Shown: piece after piece, positions 50,300 to 62,288 of the stretch | Position numbering within the stretch: position 1 is the stretch's first letter | How the letters are laid out: each line of letters starts with the position of its first letter | Notes under the pieces: model-generated | Databases searched by the model: none | What the model was told of the DNA's origin: nothing | Seen by the model: only the letters and a program-made list of their open reading frames with translations | Assembly: GCA_029931535.1 (NCBI GenBank) | Contig: JAQPZY010001684.1 | Location: forward strand, 4,312,501-4,376,500 | DNA: 64,000 nucleotides | Reading direction: 5' to 3' | Origin: Margaritifera margaritifera | Taxonomy: Eukaryota > Mollusca > Bivalvia > Unionida > Margaritiferidae | Position numbers and translations under genes: made by a program

Positions 50300-51017
50300 G
50301 CTTTCATGTTTGTCACTGTTATCAGTGTAGCTTTTGTGCAGTGATACTGTGATAAAATGAAATTCTACACGAAATTTTGAGCATGCTGATGAAAGTCTGT
50401 ATGTATTGCAGATTCAATGCGAACTTTCCTCAAGAACATCACTTCTCTGGCCACTGCTACTTTTAATCTCTTTAGCCCTTGTTTCGCGGACTGCAATCAA
50501 AGACAAAAATACAAGACTGTTTAATCAGCTCTAAAACATGACTTAAAATTTTACTTTAACTATTATACGTAACATATGACAAATTCCTTTCATGGATTGT
50601 TTCATCGATATGTTAAAGAAAAATTATCGATTTGGGTGACGTACGTTATATTAATGTGTTATAAAATTTACATTAAAACTTGCTATTAGTGACGATTTTA
50701 GTTTTACGCTCATACCGATAAGAGAGGTCGCCCCTCCCCCCCCCCTTAATATGAGATACACTGTATGGGGAAAAAGGATGTGCGTACCTGTTTCAATCTT
50801 TCTATGCCCATCACATAGTAGAACACTCCGTCACCACTACTGCGGCATTGAATACATATGTAACCAAGCGCAATGTTCGATCATTCTCTGCTTTCTGGTT
50901 TGTCTATGTCCTGGCAACTGTAGTGAACCAGGGAACCAGACAACACGCCGGGGGGGGGGGGGGGGGGGGGGGGATTAAGCTAGGGTGGTAGGGGACAGTT
51001 TCGTAAATTACACAAAT
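50300..51017. other. Non-coding, with C- and G-runs
   Basis: Contains C-rich and G-rich homopolymer runs (about 50735-50747 and 50950-50973). At 50986-51010 it has GGTAGGGGACAGTTTCGTAA, which matches the end of the 652-bp TTAA element. No gene seen. Confidence 0.65.
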
Positions 51018-53150
51018 TAGACAGAAAATATTTTGAGCAAAGTGTTTAGGAAAAAATGCTAATTTTTTTTTGGCGCAGTCAGCCACATCTGTTATAATTT
51101 TCTGTTTCTGTGTAGGTATGAAAGTAATTTTTATGCATTAGCCTCATTATACGGGAACAGGCTGATTCGGCCGAAATTACGGCTGATTCGGACCATGTAA
51201 AATATTCTTAAGTTTCGTCTTGGATTTAAAAGTGATATTTACATTTGTTTAAAATATGATATTTCTAATTATTTCCCAGGTACGTTCAGGGGTCCAAATC
51301 TGCATTTAATGAAACAAAACCCCGATTTTACGCGAGATAATGGCGTTGTTATAATGATGTGAGACTGTTTATCTTGCATCGGCAATAGGGAAATATTTTC
51401 AAAGCTGCTCGTTCACCTTTGTGCACATTTTTTTCGGGGGGGGGGACAAATTCTGGTTTATTTATATTATACTAAAAAATTAAACTGGGGTTCTATCAAA
51501 TTGATGATTTAATTCAATACAATATCATACATCAATATTATATGTCTATATTCTGCTAATCTTGTAAACCTCGTAATAATTGAAATAAAGAAAATAAATG
51601 AATGGAGGTGTTATCTCTGTTGAAAGATGAAATATATTTTACAAATCTTTCTTTATAGCACAGTATGTTATTTGTTTTCTGTGAATTCATAATGAATGAT
51701 TTAATATTATGCAAATTATTAACTGCAAAAAATCGTGAAAACATGGCCCATGCAGTAACATTTATTCGTGTGTATATATTTCTTTGCATTATATTTGCTC
51801 CCAAAAATGTTGTGTAAAGAGTCATTGATGAGTAATACAATAGTATAATGTACTTTACTGTTATCGTTAAATTTTTATCTTTTGAGTAAAATCTCGAACC
51901 AGTAAACCAACTTATTTTCATTTTAACCTTTGAAAATCTGAAAATATTTCATTTAAAGCACATATTCAACTCATTAATATTTATTTCTGAATAAATATTC
52001 GATTATATTAAACACATATAATATAATAATTCCATTTAGCCAAAGATCACAAAGTTATTTCAAGTCAGCATTATATTTTGTGTTCTAAAAAAGTATTAAA
52101 TTCAGTAAATTGGCAAATGACATCAGTAGTACTTTAATTATAGCGGCGTTGATCAAACGGGTTTTGCCAATTCACTTTCAATAATAATGTGCATACAATT
52201 AATAATACATTATAAATTCAGTTATTGAAAATAACTTATCATGCTCATTGTTTTAGTATATAAGGTTTATTAACTATATAGATAAATTCTACATAAATCT
52301 ACTTTTAAAAAAAGGCATTAACATACTCAGACCAGTATACATGTATAGAGATGAAAAAAATCTAACCAAAACATTAGCATACTGGGACCAATATATATAG
52401 ACGAAAACACATTAACTACATGGCCACTGTTTTCACGATTGTTTTCGGTGTTATTCATTTTATTATTTCACAATACAATAAAGTAAACTATTTAAATTTT
52501 GTACAAAGGTGCATGAGATAAACAGTCTTACATCATTTCATTTCATTATATATAACAATGCCATTATCTCATGTAAAATCGGGGTTTGTTTCATTAAATG
52601 CAGATTTGTACCGCGGAATGTACCTGGGAAATAATGAGAAATATAATATTTTAAACAAATGTAAATATCACTTTTAAATCCAAGACGAAACTTAATAATA
52701 TTTCACATGGTCCGAATCAGACTGGCATTTGGTCCGACTCAGCCTGGCATTTGGTCTGAATCAGCCCGTGATTTGGGCCGAATCAGCCACGGTCTGAATC
52801 AGCCAACATTCCATTATACTACCTTCCTTTTTCAACATACCACTCTCTTATGTATGGAAGACCCAGTTGAGGGGGAGGTAACTGTGTTTTGCACCTCTAT
52901 GTTAGAACTATTTCCATAATATCAAAGTAGCATATTTTGGGTTTAACTTAATAGACACGGGAAAATAATGGGGATTATAATGTATTTTCTTGCTCTTTCT
53001 GTAAGTGTCAAGCTCTGCATCCCTATTTTAATGAATATTGTTCATATTTCAGTACAGACACACAAAAACAATTGCATAACATGTCATCACACAGTCTTCA
53101 AAGTAACCCAACTCCACATGAGCTGATTCACTTGTAAGAAATCATAAATA
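51018..53150. repeat. Duplicated segment, copy 1 (interrupted)
   Basis: 51018-51152 plus 52812-53150 corresponds to 54955-54982 plus 55627-56070. Shared text includes GAGCAAA before the first insertion point, GGCGCAG, CCACATCTGTTAT, GCATTAGCCTCATTATAC, and TATGGAAGAC followed by GAGGGGGAGGTAACTGTGTT. Copy 1 is split by the 1.66-kb element. Confidence 0.85.
51153..52811. mobile_element. 1.66-kb DNA transposon with long inverted repeats and 8-bp target duplication
   Basis: CATTATAC flanks both ends (51145-51152 and 52812-52819) and occurs once in the uninterrupted paralogue near 55724. Terminal inverted repeats extend about 240 bp from the left end and 290 bp from the right. The ends carry repeats of GGCTGATTCGGACCA-like sequence, two at the left and about five at the right. 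An 8-bp duplication suggests hAT-type transposition. No transposase remains inside, only AT-rich sequence. Confidence 0.88.
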
Positions 53151-54954
53151 AACATACTGTTATGAATGGTGAATGCCACCAATGGAATGGTCAATGGAAA
53201 AGTCCTCATTATTATTATTGCAAACAGAGATGCATATCGCATTTTGCGGGCTATATTTTGGGGGAGAAGAATGAAAGTTGTAGAACAACGACTTAGTTTC
53301 TACCTTGATGACCCCACTGTGAAGTTGACATCAGAGATTCGTATCTAACACTTAAAGAATAATAAGAAATGTGTAAATGTTATGCATATATCTTGAAAAT
53401 TATAGTCATTTATCAAAGGGGAAAGAGCTTACAAATAAGTGGCAGAATGTGTTGGACATAATCATTGAGCTAAATGCAACCTATGAGGTAAATATTCTGT
53501 TGGGTGTATGCCATATGTATGTTCATTGCTTTCCTGTTACTTTGCTTCTTTCAACTGGTATACAAGTTTATCTTTGTACCAAAAGCTCGACTTCCTCAAA
53601 GCAGCGTATCAACAATTCTTATGATAGCTAGAACGTAAGTTGTTGAAAGAGCAGATCTGATTCCCCTAGCCAAAATCAGAATTACTCTACCTTTATTAAC
53701 TGAAGGTAAAGGTGCATGCCTTGTCTTTTATGAATTTTCACAACAGGAAAAAATTTCACATTCATGAGATTGAAACATTCTAATCAGTTCAGAAAGTTTG
53801 CTGCAGTTAGCAAAACAGTTTTTCCTGTGAAATTCTCATGTTTCCACTAAGTATTAAATGTGCACCAGTATCACTTGGTTCTTTTATTTTTTGCAGGTCT
53901 CAGTTTGCATGGTAAAATATTAGGATTAATTGTTCAGTCATGCTGATCGAAGCACTAGCTTGAACTCATCTGGATACTCATCCTAATCGAAGTGCACAAG
54001 AGCGTGACTTTGACAGACACATTTAGCTTCCTACAAGACTTGTGTTTTGTGGTATGTGCTCATTAAAAGCCAAGCAGTTGAAATGCTTCCTATCTTGAAC
54101 TGAATTTTCCCCTGTTAATATATGTTCGATACCTTATCTTACTATTTACTATCATTTTGTATACTCCAAAAATTATTAAAGTAAGTTGTAAGTGAATGGG
54201 AGTCTGAGAAGAAATTTATCTGTTAAATTGTATAGAGTATTTATATATGTATGGTCAATTTCAGTGGCCATTTATCACTGGATTTATTTGATATGTCACT
54301 TTGTGATCATAGCAGGGTCCCACACAGCAGTATATTAATGTTCCAACATTGCCTAATGTTTGTTGATTAAACTTTGATCTCTCCCACTTAGCTAGACTGT
54401 TGTGATTACGCCCCCACCAACACAAACAGACAAACACACACACACATACACAACATTGCTGCTGCTATTAGCACCACCAGAAAAATAATGAAAGGTTAGG
54501 AACTATTCTTTTTTTATATAATACTAAAATTACTTTTAAAGCACATTATTTACTTTACTGTGGTTTCTTTCTGTCAAGTTAGCTAGAACAGTTTAGACAA
54601 CCTTTTCAGTTTTGTCATCGACAACAAACATAGTATTTCTGTCAATGACTCATAAAATTTGTAACTCCACAATTCCTTCTCACCATTCAAGCAGCATTGT
54701 AAAGGAATTTTGGTTCTGTCCTGATGCTATTGTGGTAACAAAGACAAGAAGCATCTGAGGTTGCACACAATTTTAAATCTTTGAACAAATGCAGGCAGTC
54801 ATAGCTCACAATATACACAATGCAATGCTTTTTGCCGCAAAGTAGTCACTTTTCTAAAAGAGTAATAACATTATTAGTTTTGCATACAATACATTTTCCT
54901 TTATACCATTTTACTAGATAATATCTAAATATGTGATATGTTCACAACTTTTGA
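53150..54954. other. Non-coding stretch
   Basis: AT-rich; short ORFs at 53166-53348, 53377-53631 and 54261-54443 have no recognisable domain. A CA-rich run lies near 54420-54455. Confidence 0.6.
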
Positions 54955-56070
54955 CAGAAAATATTTTGAGCAAAATATTTAAGGTGGCAGGGGACAGTTT
55001 CGTAAATTGGCCCCTGTCAAATTTCTTATCTTAAGGCTATGATATGACTTTTTGAGTTATTATTGTTTAATAATTAAAGATATGGATATATTTGTCAATT
55101 AGGTGTTTCAGCCTTGTGTTGTTCTTCAAATTGATGTGAGGCATGTACACCTCCCATAGTCAGTTCACAGTATGTCGACAGTGAAATACCAATAGTCAGC
55201 TAGGAAGCGGAGCTAGCCATCCATAGCAGTAGACGTGTGTTCAGGGAAAGTAGAATATCTCGAAGACTGCCTGGATGGCAATTATTTTGAACTGCATCAA
55301 GCTGTTTAGTACACAATGTGTTTCAAAATTATCACCTAGAGAAAGGGCTTGCGTTTGCACTGTGAGCATCACTTTGTGTCAAAAATGGACATAAGACATG
55401 AAAAATGCATGTATAAATTGGGGGTTGGGGTACATAAATTTTTTATGCTATGAACTTCCATTGACTTGTCAGGTCAAGTGAATGATATTCTTATGTTTTG
55501 TTGTATTCTAGCTATCCATAAATATGGAACTTTTTGACCTCACTTGTGTATTTTTTTTAATGAATTTTTATATTAGGCAGGTGGATGCAGCATTAAATTT
55601 GTGCATAAAAACTGTCCCTTGCACCCTTAAGAAAAAATGAAATTTTTTTTATTGGCGCAGAAAACCACATCTGTTATTATTTTCTGTTTCTTTCTAGGTA
55701 TGTAGGTAATTTTTATGCATTAGCCTCATTATACTACCTTCCTTTTTCAACATACCACTCTCTTATGTATGGAAGACTCAGTTGAGGGGGAGGTAACTGT
55801 GTTTTGCACCTCTATGTTAGAACTATTTCCATCATGACAAAGTAGGATAGTTTGGGTTTAACTTACTAGATATGGGAAAATAATGGGGATTATAATGTAT
55901 TTTCTTGCTCTTTATGTAGGTGTCAAACTCTGCACCCCTATTTTAATGAATATCGTTCACATTTCAGTACAGACACACAAAAACAATTGCATAACATGTC
56001 ATCACACAGTCTTCAGAGTAATTTAACATCACAGGAGCAGATACACTTCATAGAAATCATAAATAAACAT
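54955..56070. repeat. Duplicated segment, copy 2 (interrupted)
   Basis: Direct-orientation paralogue of 51018-53150. It lacks the 1.66-kb element but carries the 652-bp TTAA element. Similarity fades after about 56070, where capsid-gene flank begins. Confidence 0.85.
54979..55630. mobile_element. 652-bp TTAA-flanked non-autonomous DNA transposon
   Basis: TTAA at 54979-54982 and 55627-55630. The inner ends are inverted repeats: left GGTGGCAGGGGACAGTTT, right complement GGGTGCAAGGGACAGTTT. The paralogue near 51045 has a single TTTA at the same place. TTAA duplication indicates piggyBac-type transposition, but the ends differ from those of the element at 8018. No ORF inside. Confidence 0.85.
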
Positions 56071-56239
56071 ACAGCATTTGTTCTCGTAAAGTTGATGGTA
56101 TAGGCTTCAATGTCATTAGGTTTTCCAAGATGAGGAAGTTCATCTTTAACACACACCACTGGATTCCATGGAGCTGTGTACAAACTGTGAGTCAGAAGGT
56201 AATGGAGTTCCCGGGTCTTCATTCTTTTCACAGGTGATG

Positions 56240-56878
56240 ATAAGTCATAAGTTCACACTTGACTTTTTTCTTGTAAATATCTGCCAGATAAATTGATAAA
56301 TGGGAAGCCTCAGTACTCTTTTGAAAGGGAGCTTCGATGCATTTCTTCTCCAAAGAAGTTGATGGAGGTAAGGAATGGTCACACAAGTCTTTATACCACT
56401 CTTTCAAGATCTTCTCTTCTGAGATGATAGTTCATGCGTCTTCCAGCTTTTCTTCTTGACTCATCATCAAACATTTGTGTGTTCCTGGCTTCTTTTCCGT
56501 ACGTCAAGATATTTTCCAAGTACGCTCAGATCAGGTAAGTGTCCATGCTGTTGCTTACCGGTTTGCTATTCAAGTACAAATCCACTTTGCGGAACAACAA
56601 ATGCATGACATTTTTTACGGGAGCCACTCTCGAATCGGCGCCTCAATTGCTGTTGTCTACTTTGAGAACTTTGACTTCCAGGTACAAGTAACTGTTATTC
56701 AGATCAATGTAATCTTCAGTTTGTCCTTTGATTTCAAATTCAATAGGTGCTGAAGTGGTCAGAGACCACACAGGATGAAATTCTACCCTCTGGGATTCTT
56801 GCATCGTTATCATCGTCAGTGGCATGGCAACAGATTGAGTTCTGGCTTGGAACATTCGCAAGAATCTCGGTGCATCAT
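56240..56878 (-). pseudogene. Polinton major capsid protein (hexon-like), N-terminal part
   Basis: It starts at ATG 56878 with HRDSCECSKPELNLL, the typical N terminus of the F54H12.2-like capsid family. A frameshift follows, then VEFHPVWSLTTSAPIEFEI, EDYIDLNNSYLYLEVKV, an in-frame stop, VKNVMHLLFRKVDLYLNSK, a second stop and AYLENILTYGKEARNTQ. This corresponds to the first jelly-roll of the double jelly-roll capsid protein. The later part is not recognisable, so the gene is truncated to perhaps a third of its usual length. Confidence 0.85.
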
Positions 56879-56884
56879 TTTTAG

Positions 56885-57100
56885 TTAGTAATCAAAAATG
56901 CCCAACTCTCTGACTGCTGTTCTTCTTTTCTTATTCTTTTTCTGATCATGTCTACGAGGTCTGAAGAGTTTTCGACGTCTCTTTCTGCCTTGTCCTTGCT
57001 GTGGCATACAGGAGGAATTAATTCCTTGGCCAGAATCATGAAGCGAATGTACAGAAGTGTCTCTGCGCCCTAGGAGGTCTTTTCCAGTTTGAATCAACAC
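56885..57100 (-). pseudogene. Lys/Arg-rich Polinton protein C terminus
   Basis: Seventy-one codons ending in a strongly basic run (GRKRRRKLFRPRRHDQKK, then RELGIFDY), placed directly upstream of the capsid gene. Basic tails ending in a DIF-like motif occur just before the capsid gene in related elements, as I recall. The function is not established; it may bind DNA or belong to a minor virion protein. Confidence 0.5.
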
Positions 57101-57339
57101 ATTTTTTTTCCTGCTTTCATCAAGGCTTCTTTAGGGCTTTGTTTGTCAATGAGTACATTTTGAAGCAATTAATTTCCTTGTGTCAAAGCTGCATCTTTTA
57201 AAGCATGCAATCTTTGAGTGACCATCGGTTTTAAGATGAGCCTTACCGTACAAAAAGCTGATTTTAACATATCTCCCAAACCATGTCCTCATTGTCGAGT
57301 GACTCCTCAGTACACAAAATATATCTGTTACAATTTGCT

Positions 57340-58200
57340 GGAGAATCTTTTTTGAAAACGTAGTTTCACTGTGACTTTTCCTTTTGAGAATAGAATATTT
57401 TGTTCAAGATCTCCTTTTATACTGTGAAAATATGATTTACTGATTGGAAGATAATGAGGATGTACAAATTCTCTGTGAATTGTATGTGTGTTCCTTCATC
57501 ATCATAAGTAGATATGGCAAAATGTACTTAGAAAGGAATGACTCTTGGGAATGGAGCAGCTGTGTTTCCCACAACGTTGTACTCAACGACATCACATTAC
57601 ACAAACATCAAATTCAGTCCTTCATTTAATTCGATAGGGAAGTGAAAATACTTGTAGAATCAATCATTGTTGTGAATATCTTTCACAGGAATGAGAGGTG
57701 TTTCCACCCGGAATAGCCAACAATTAGGGAAGAAAAGTAATAGATATCGTTTTGCCATCAGAAACAATTTATTTTAAGACGATGAGCAATTTTATGGTAG
57801 TCAATCAGTACACTTCGGTGAGTTTTCTCCGGTACTTTGCCAAACTGATCGTTGAAAATGGCTGAAACTGTATTGATGATATGTTGAGCATTAAAATAAT
57901 ATCCTGAAGGAATTCTCATGGCATAGCTATTCAGTTGAAAATTGGCAGTGATGATTTTTTAAATTCATAAATGACAGGATCATTTTTGTCCAACTGTTCG
58001 TCAACTTGTTTGTTGAGGATATCTATGATGAAAGTGTTTTGACCCCCGGTGGTATTTATGACTTGAGTAGGATGAATGATTTCTACCAAAGCTACTTCCC
58101 AATGAGCTTTGTGAGCCAATTGTATGATCTGAGGTAATTTGGCCATGAAACAACATAATGTTTTGTTGGGAAACGCATACTAGAACTCTTACTTGGTAAT
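57340..58200 (-). pseudogene. Polinton minor capsid (penton-like) protein
   Basis: In order there is PNKTLCCFMAKLPQ, HWEVALVEIIHPTQV, the frame ending at 57931, then in other frames IPSGYYFNAQHIINTVSAIF, a CDVVEYNVVGNTAAPF segment and GKVTVKL near 57380. The pattern of KLP, WEVAL-EI-P, CD-V-VG-AP-L and a final GKV-V-L is that of the single jelly-roll minor capsid proteins of Polintons, which form the pentons. At least three frameshifts or stops are present. It lies between integrase and capsid genes, the expected neighbourhood. Confidence 0.85.
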
Positions 58201-58209
58201 GTTGATTAT

Positions 58210-58398
58210 TCATAGTTTGATTGTTCTGGTCTCTGACAAGTCACTCGATGTCAAAGGATGATTTTCCATGGAGGGTTCCAGAGGATGACTGATGTGATTG
58301 GAAGAGTTATGATTGAAGTTGGCCGAGGATACCGTTATATATTTCAATGAAGGAATGGGAAGAAGAAAACCAATACAACTGCTGAGTAAATAGTCCAC
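58210..58398 (-). other. Short frame between integrase and minor capsid genes
   Basis: A 62-codon frame with no recognised domain, Ser/Asn-rich. It is probably chance or a remnant of a small Polinton gene. Confidence 0.2.
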
Positions 58399-58507
58399 AG
58401 TTGTTTATTTCCTTGTTGCAAAGTCAAATTTCCAATGACTCCTCCGATGACTTGTGAAGTGGCAATCCAAGAATCAAAACTGGGTGGATATCCTTTCCAA
58501 CGAACTT

Positions 58508-59481
58508 TCACTTCTCAGAGTTGATGTTTTTGACGCGCTGTAAGTCAGGCAAGTAAAAAGTTCCTTTTAACACTTCACCATTCATATCTTCCAATTTATA
58601 GACAGGAGGATCACATCCACATACTTGTCCTGTGACACAAAACAATTTTGTCGTCCAATAAATAACCTTTGTCAAAAGTGTATTTTTTTTTCTCAATGCG
58701 AACCCTATCTCCGTTGTTTAACACTTCTTTCTTTTTTCTGGTCTTTGACGTTCCAAACAATCGATTAAACACAATCACTTTTGTTTCAGATGTCACTTCT
58801 TCTTGAACACGTCAAATGCTATGATGGTAAGATTGATTGTAAGCTTTGACTAGATGTGGTAACATGGCAATGCATTTGAGAGTATGTTGATTTGTAAAAT
58901 ATTTCCACGTACATTCTTTCAAACATTTTTGAAAATGGTTCCACTACACTGGCATTCGTGTCAAGATTTTCAGTGGTGAAAAAATGAATGTCTTTTTTTA
59001 AAATGCTTTTCATTAGCTTGGTTAAGAAATTCAGTGCCTCTGTTTGCCATCGCAGAGAGTGTTGACAATTTTGTTTCAAGACGTTTTCAAGCTGGCACTA
59101 ACTCTGAACTTGTTTTAGAGATTAAAGGTACTACCCAAGGTGATTTTGAAAAATCATCGATGACACAAAACAAATACTTGTAACCTTGATTGTATGATGC
59201 TAAATGAGAGACAAGTGCTAAATCTGCTTGCCATGGATGATCAATTCCACTTACTTTCATTTGACTTCTGGAAATTTTTTGTCAAATGGGCTTGTGTAAC
59301 GTGTACGTTCATTGTTCTTGTAACCATTGTCGTATATCTTGCAGATGTAAACTTTTGAGTTTGGTTTTAGCTGAACGATACAAGTTTTTAATTCCTCCAA
59401 GCTAGCGGCATGAGCAGGATTGTAGTAAATGCTGGCTAAACGTGTATCTGTGTTGCTGCGGCTGCTCAATAAAGTAACCAA
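58508..59481 (-). pseudogene. Polinton integrase (retroviral type)
   Basis: The N-terminal part has YYNPAHAASLEELK. After a frameshift come GIDHPWQADLAL (first catalytic Asp) and a VIDDFSKSPWVV segment. The region that should hold the second Asp reads QTEALNF, so that residue appears lost. The Glu lies in NASVVEPFSKMF. The C-terminal SH3-like part has GDRVRIEKKKYTFDKGYL and, after another frameshift, PPVYKLEDMNGEVLKGTFY. The family integrates Polinton DNA with 6-bp target duplications. At least four disruptions. Confidence 0.88.
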
Positions 59482-59624
59482 CTACTGATGCTCTTTTCTT
59501 CGTGTGATATTCTTTGCTTTGCAATGCTTTACGTGTCTGACAAGCAATAGGAGTAAAGGATGTCTGAACAGGTGTGATTGGTTCTTGTTGGACTTCTTTC
59601 TGTACTTCTTAAGTTTTCTCTACA

Positions 59625-59960
59625 CTAGCAAGGATGTGGACATCTTTTTCTTTTGATCCAACTAATTCTTGATGTAGGTGTCGCCAATTTGCTTATTTTA
59701 ACAGGTGCAGTTTTAAACTCTTCTTCTTCTGCCGTCCCCATAGCTGTGTCTGTCATCCTCTTTGTCTGAAGCTTTCTGGTGAAATAGTTGACGATGTAGC
59801 AATAATTGTCCGTACCATTGCAATTTTTCTTTTTTCTGACAAATTTGTTCAATCCATCAATCAACGATTGTAATTCTTGTTGTAAGTGTGACATCTCGGT
59901 GAGATTAGAATTAGGAGGTAAATGTGGTATTTGTTGTTCATACCAATGATGGAGTTCCAT
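59625..59960 (-). pseudogene. Unidentified Polinton-region ORF, 111 codons
   Basis: Hydrophilic, beginning MELHHWYEQQIPHLPPNS, with a helical middle (LQQELQSLIDGLNKFVRKKK) and a basic, Pro/Ser end. It lies between the CECC-motif protein and the integrase. I do not recognise a domain. Small, variable accessory proteins occupy such positions in Polintons. Confidence 0.4.
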
Positions 59961-60059
59961 CCACTACTTGTAAGTTAAATTTCATCCTTTTATAAGATCC
60001 ATGGGTACAAGTGTGATGTCTTTCCAGAAAAGTGTGTCCTTTTTATCTTCTTCTTCATC

Positions 60060-60310
60060 TCATTACTCCTCCTAAAAGTGGTCCAGCAATCGAGCCTATC
60101 AAAGGAGCAGCCACTTTTAACAACGGTCCTATCAGCATGGGTAGAAATCCTCCTCAATGAACGAGGATTTTTTTTTTCCGACTTATTGGCGATGTCGTCC
60201 TAATCGCTGCTTCAGAATTTTGGTCAAAAGCACTGTTCCTTTCAATATGTTCAAACAACATTCACACACCGTATCGATGATTTCTTTATGTGCTTTCTGA
60301 ATGAGTTTTT
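60060..60310 (-). pseudogene. CECC-motif small protein of Polinton type
   Basis: The minus strand reads VKKLIQKAHKEIIDTVCECC followed by LNILKGTVLLTK and a basic R/H/K stretch, then a stop. In a shifted frame comes a Gly-rich hydrophobic tail (GGFLPMLIGPLLKVAAPLIG). Small proteins with CECCLN, a basic middle and a GGFL hydrophobic tail accompany capsid genes in Polinton-like elements, as I recall. The tail could interact with membranes. One frameshift and one stop. Confidence 0.65.
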
Positions 60311-60522
60311 TCACATCGGAGCACTGAATTTGGTAAGTACTGACAAGTCATCCCATTGTTTAGATAAATGAAGAGGGAGTCCCTTTTTTCCTTCTTGTGG
60401 AAGGTTTCTTTGGACGATGGTGTGAACTTTGTGACATCTTTGTTCAGGAGGAAAATACTGAAGTGAATCTTATCCAACACTTCTTTTTATACTTGAATTC
60501 CTCTCCACTGATTGTCGGTACG

Positions 60523-60837
60523 TCATATCATCTTGACTTTAGGTACTACTGGTGTTCTCAATGGACAAAATCTTGCCAGTTCTTGTTTGTACAAATCCAG
60601 TAAACTTTGTAACATACCTGTTCTGTTGTGTACTATTTTCTTAGGAGAGGCCACCTTTTTGGCTGCAGCATCTACAGCTAGAGCAGTAGGAGAATATGTC
60701 GATGAAGCAGTAGTTTGTTTAGAAATGGGTTTCCATTTTTTCATCAAATTGTGAAACACTTGTCTTAAATCAAGTTTGGCAGGCATCATCATTAACGGAG
60801 GAAAAGTTAAAGAAGTGTAAGGATAGACGGTCGCCAA
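60523..60837 (-). pseudogene. Unidentified ORF in the Polinton, 104 codons
   Basis: An open frame with PAKLDLRQVFHNLMKKWKP and an Ala/Lys-rich centre followed by MLQSLLDLYKQELARF. The composition is unlike the repeats, so it is probably coding in origin. No domain assigned. A shifted-frame continuation to about 60286 may be the same gene. Confidence 0.4.
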
Positions 60838-60879
60838 GCGAGGTTTTCATGAGTATGCGCGCATTCTAGCAGCAGTACC

Positions 60880-61310
60880 TCTCTTTCTTGAAGGAGACGT
60901 TTTTTTTTGTTTTTTTTTTGTTTTTTGTTTTTCTTGTTATAGTGTAAACTTGCTGTAAGTTCTTTTTGGTCTGTCTATCAGGTTGTTTGGGGTTTTTTTA
61001 AAATTTGGTGTTAGGATCCGATTTTAACAATGACTGAATAACACCTCGTAAAGATTCATTTCCACCTGGTTTCAAAACGATTTGTTTTTTATTGATTCTT
61101 GGATCAGCCACTTGTGACAAAGCTACATTTTGTTTTTTATTAAAAAACCCCTAAAAAAACAATTTGTTTGATTTGGAATGTTAATGATACCTTGTAGTAA
61201 CTGACTTGATTTAAGCGTAAACCCTCGTAACAATTCCTCGAGACTAGCTTCTAGCAAATGTGAATGCACTTGTGCATTTCTTCGTGACTTATGGTATACA
61301 GTGCACAAAA
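60880..61310 (-). pseudogene. Basic-rich decayed Polinton gene region
   Basis: Several frames give related scraps: LEELLRGFTLKSSQLLQGI, ALSQVADPRINKKQIVLKPG, then Lys/Asn-rich sequence and SPSRKRGTAARMRAYS. This might be a core or minor virion protein with a basic end, but the family is uncertain. A long T/G run at 60901-60940 has probably expanded here. Confidence 0.35.
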
Positions 61311-61399
61311 CAAAATGGCAGGAGGATGAGACTGAAAGGAAGTCATGTTAAATACTGTTAGCAAGAAAAGAAGTGAAGGATGTTTTTTTTTTATAGTTT

Positions 61400-62045
61400 T
61401 CTTAGACATAAACGAGGAAGGTAACATGTAAATGACTGGACTTCCTTGACACCAGTCGTGAAACAAATTTGTATGAAATCTCAAATAATCGGGAGTGGTA
61501 GGTTTTAAATCAATGAGTAATTAGGAATATGGGTATTGAGTGGTATCATCATAAGCATAATTCAGCCAAGGTGTTCCTAAATGTTTGACTAACACTTTAA
61601 CTTAATTTGTCTCTTGGACTTTTAAACAACACCACATAATGTGCATTGAGACCGATTGCGCGTTGCGCTATACATTATTGAAAGACATTCTGAGTAATGT
61701 AAATAAAACTTGCATTATGATGATGTCCTTGATTCATGTAAACCATAGTTTAATTTCTTCTATGCCTTCTCCTCAATATGTCATATAACATGTCAAGATG
61801 TGTTTGACTAAAGTCAGGCACGATCCCATTGTCTTTGTGAGGAATTCCTTCTACAAACAAAATGGATTCGCTTTGACTTTCTTTCAGTAACATGTAAGCC
61901 AATAGCTACTTTTTGTAACACCACACAATATGTTGTGGAAGACAATAAAAAAATTGTAATTTGTGTTCAATCACATGTTTGACACATTTAATTTTGCCTG
62001 AACCACTAAGTCCAGCAAACAACATTTTAAAGCTAGGGATGGCGA
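61400..62045 (-). pseudogene. Polinton DNA-packaging ATPase (FtsK/HerA type)
   Basis: Walker A FAGLSGSGK lies at about 61992-62019. It is followed by a CLPQHIVWCY segment as in this family, then FVEGIPHKDNGIVPDFSQTH, a sensor-like NQGHHHNASFIYITQNVF (61681-61740), and a C-terminal segment with LLIDLKPTTPDYLRF. Polinton ATPases pump genome into capsids. The Walker B acidic pair is not evident, and several stops and frame changes are present. This is an inactive relic. Confidence 0.87.
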
Positions 62046-62288
62046 AGATAATGTGTTTCCCAACTCTGACGATCTAACTTTTCGTTAACCATTCTGAGAA
62101 CAGAGGATGCAGCCCTAACTTTTAAGCTGTGTTTAAAATTCTGAGATTCTATTAACAAGACAGTTTATACATTGCATACATTTAATAACAACAACAACAA
62201 ATATTCACATTTAATAAGCACAAAGTTCATGGTTTTTTTTTTTTTTTTTTTTTTCATCAGTCACACACATTGTCTTTGGTATAATCAG

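Noticed and set aside
56013..56231. 72-codon minus-strand frame as the capsid C terminus
   Set aside because: It follows the capsid fragment but does not resemble the rest of the capsid family, so I could not join it to that gene.
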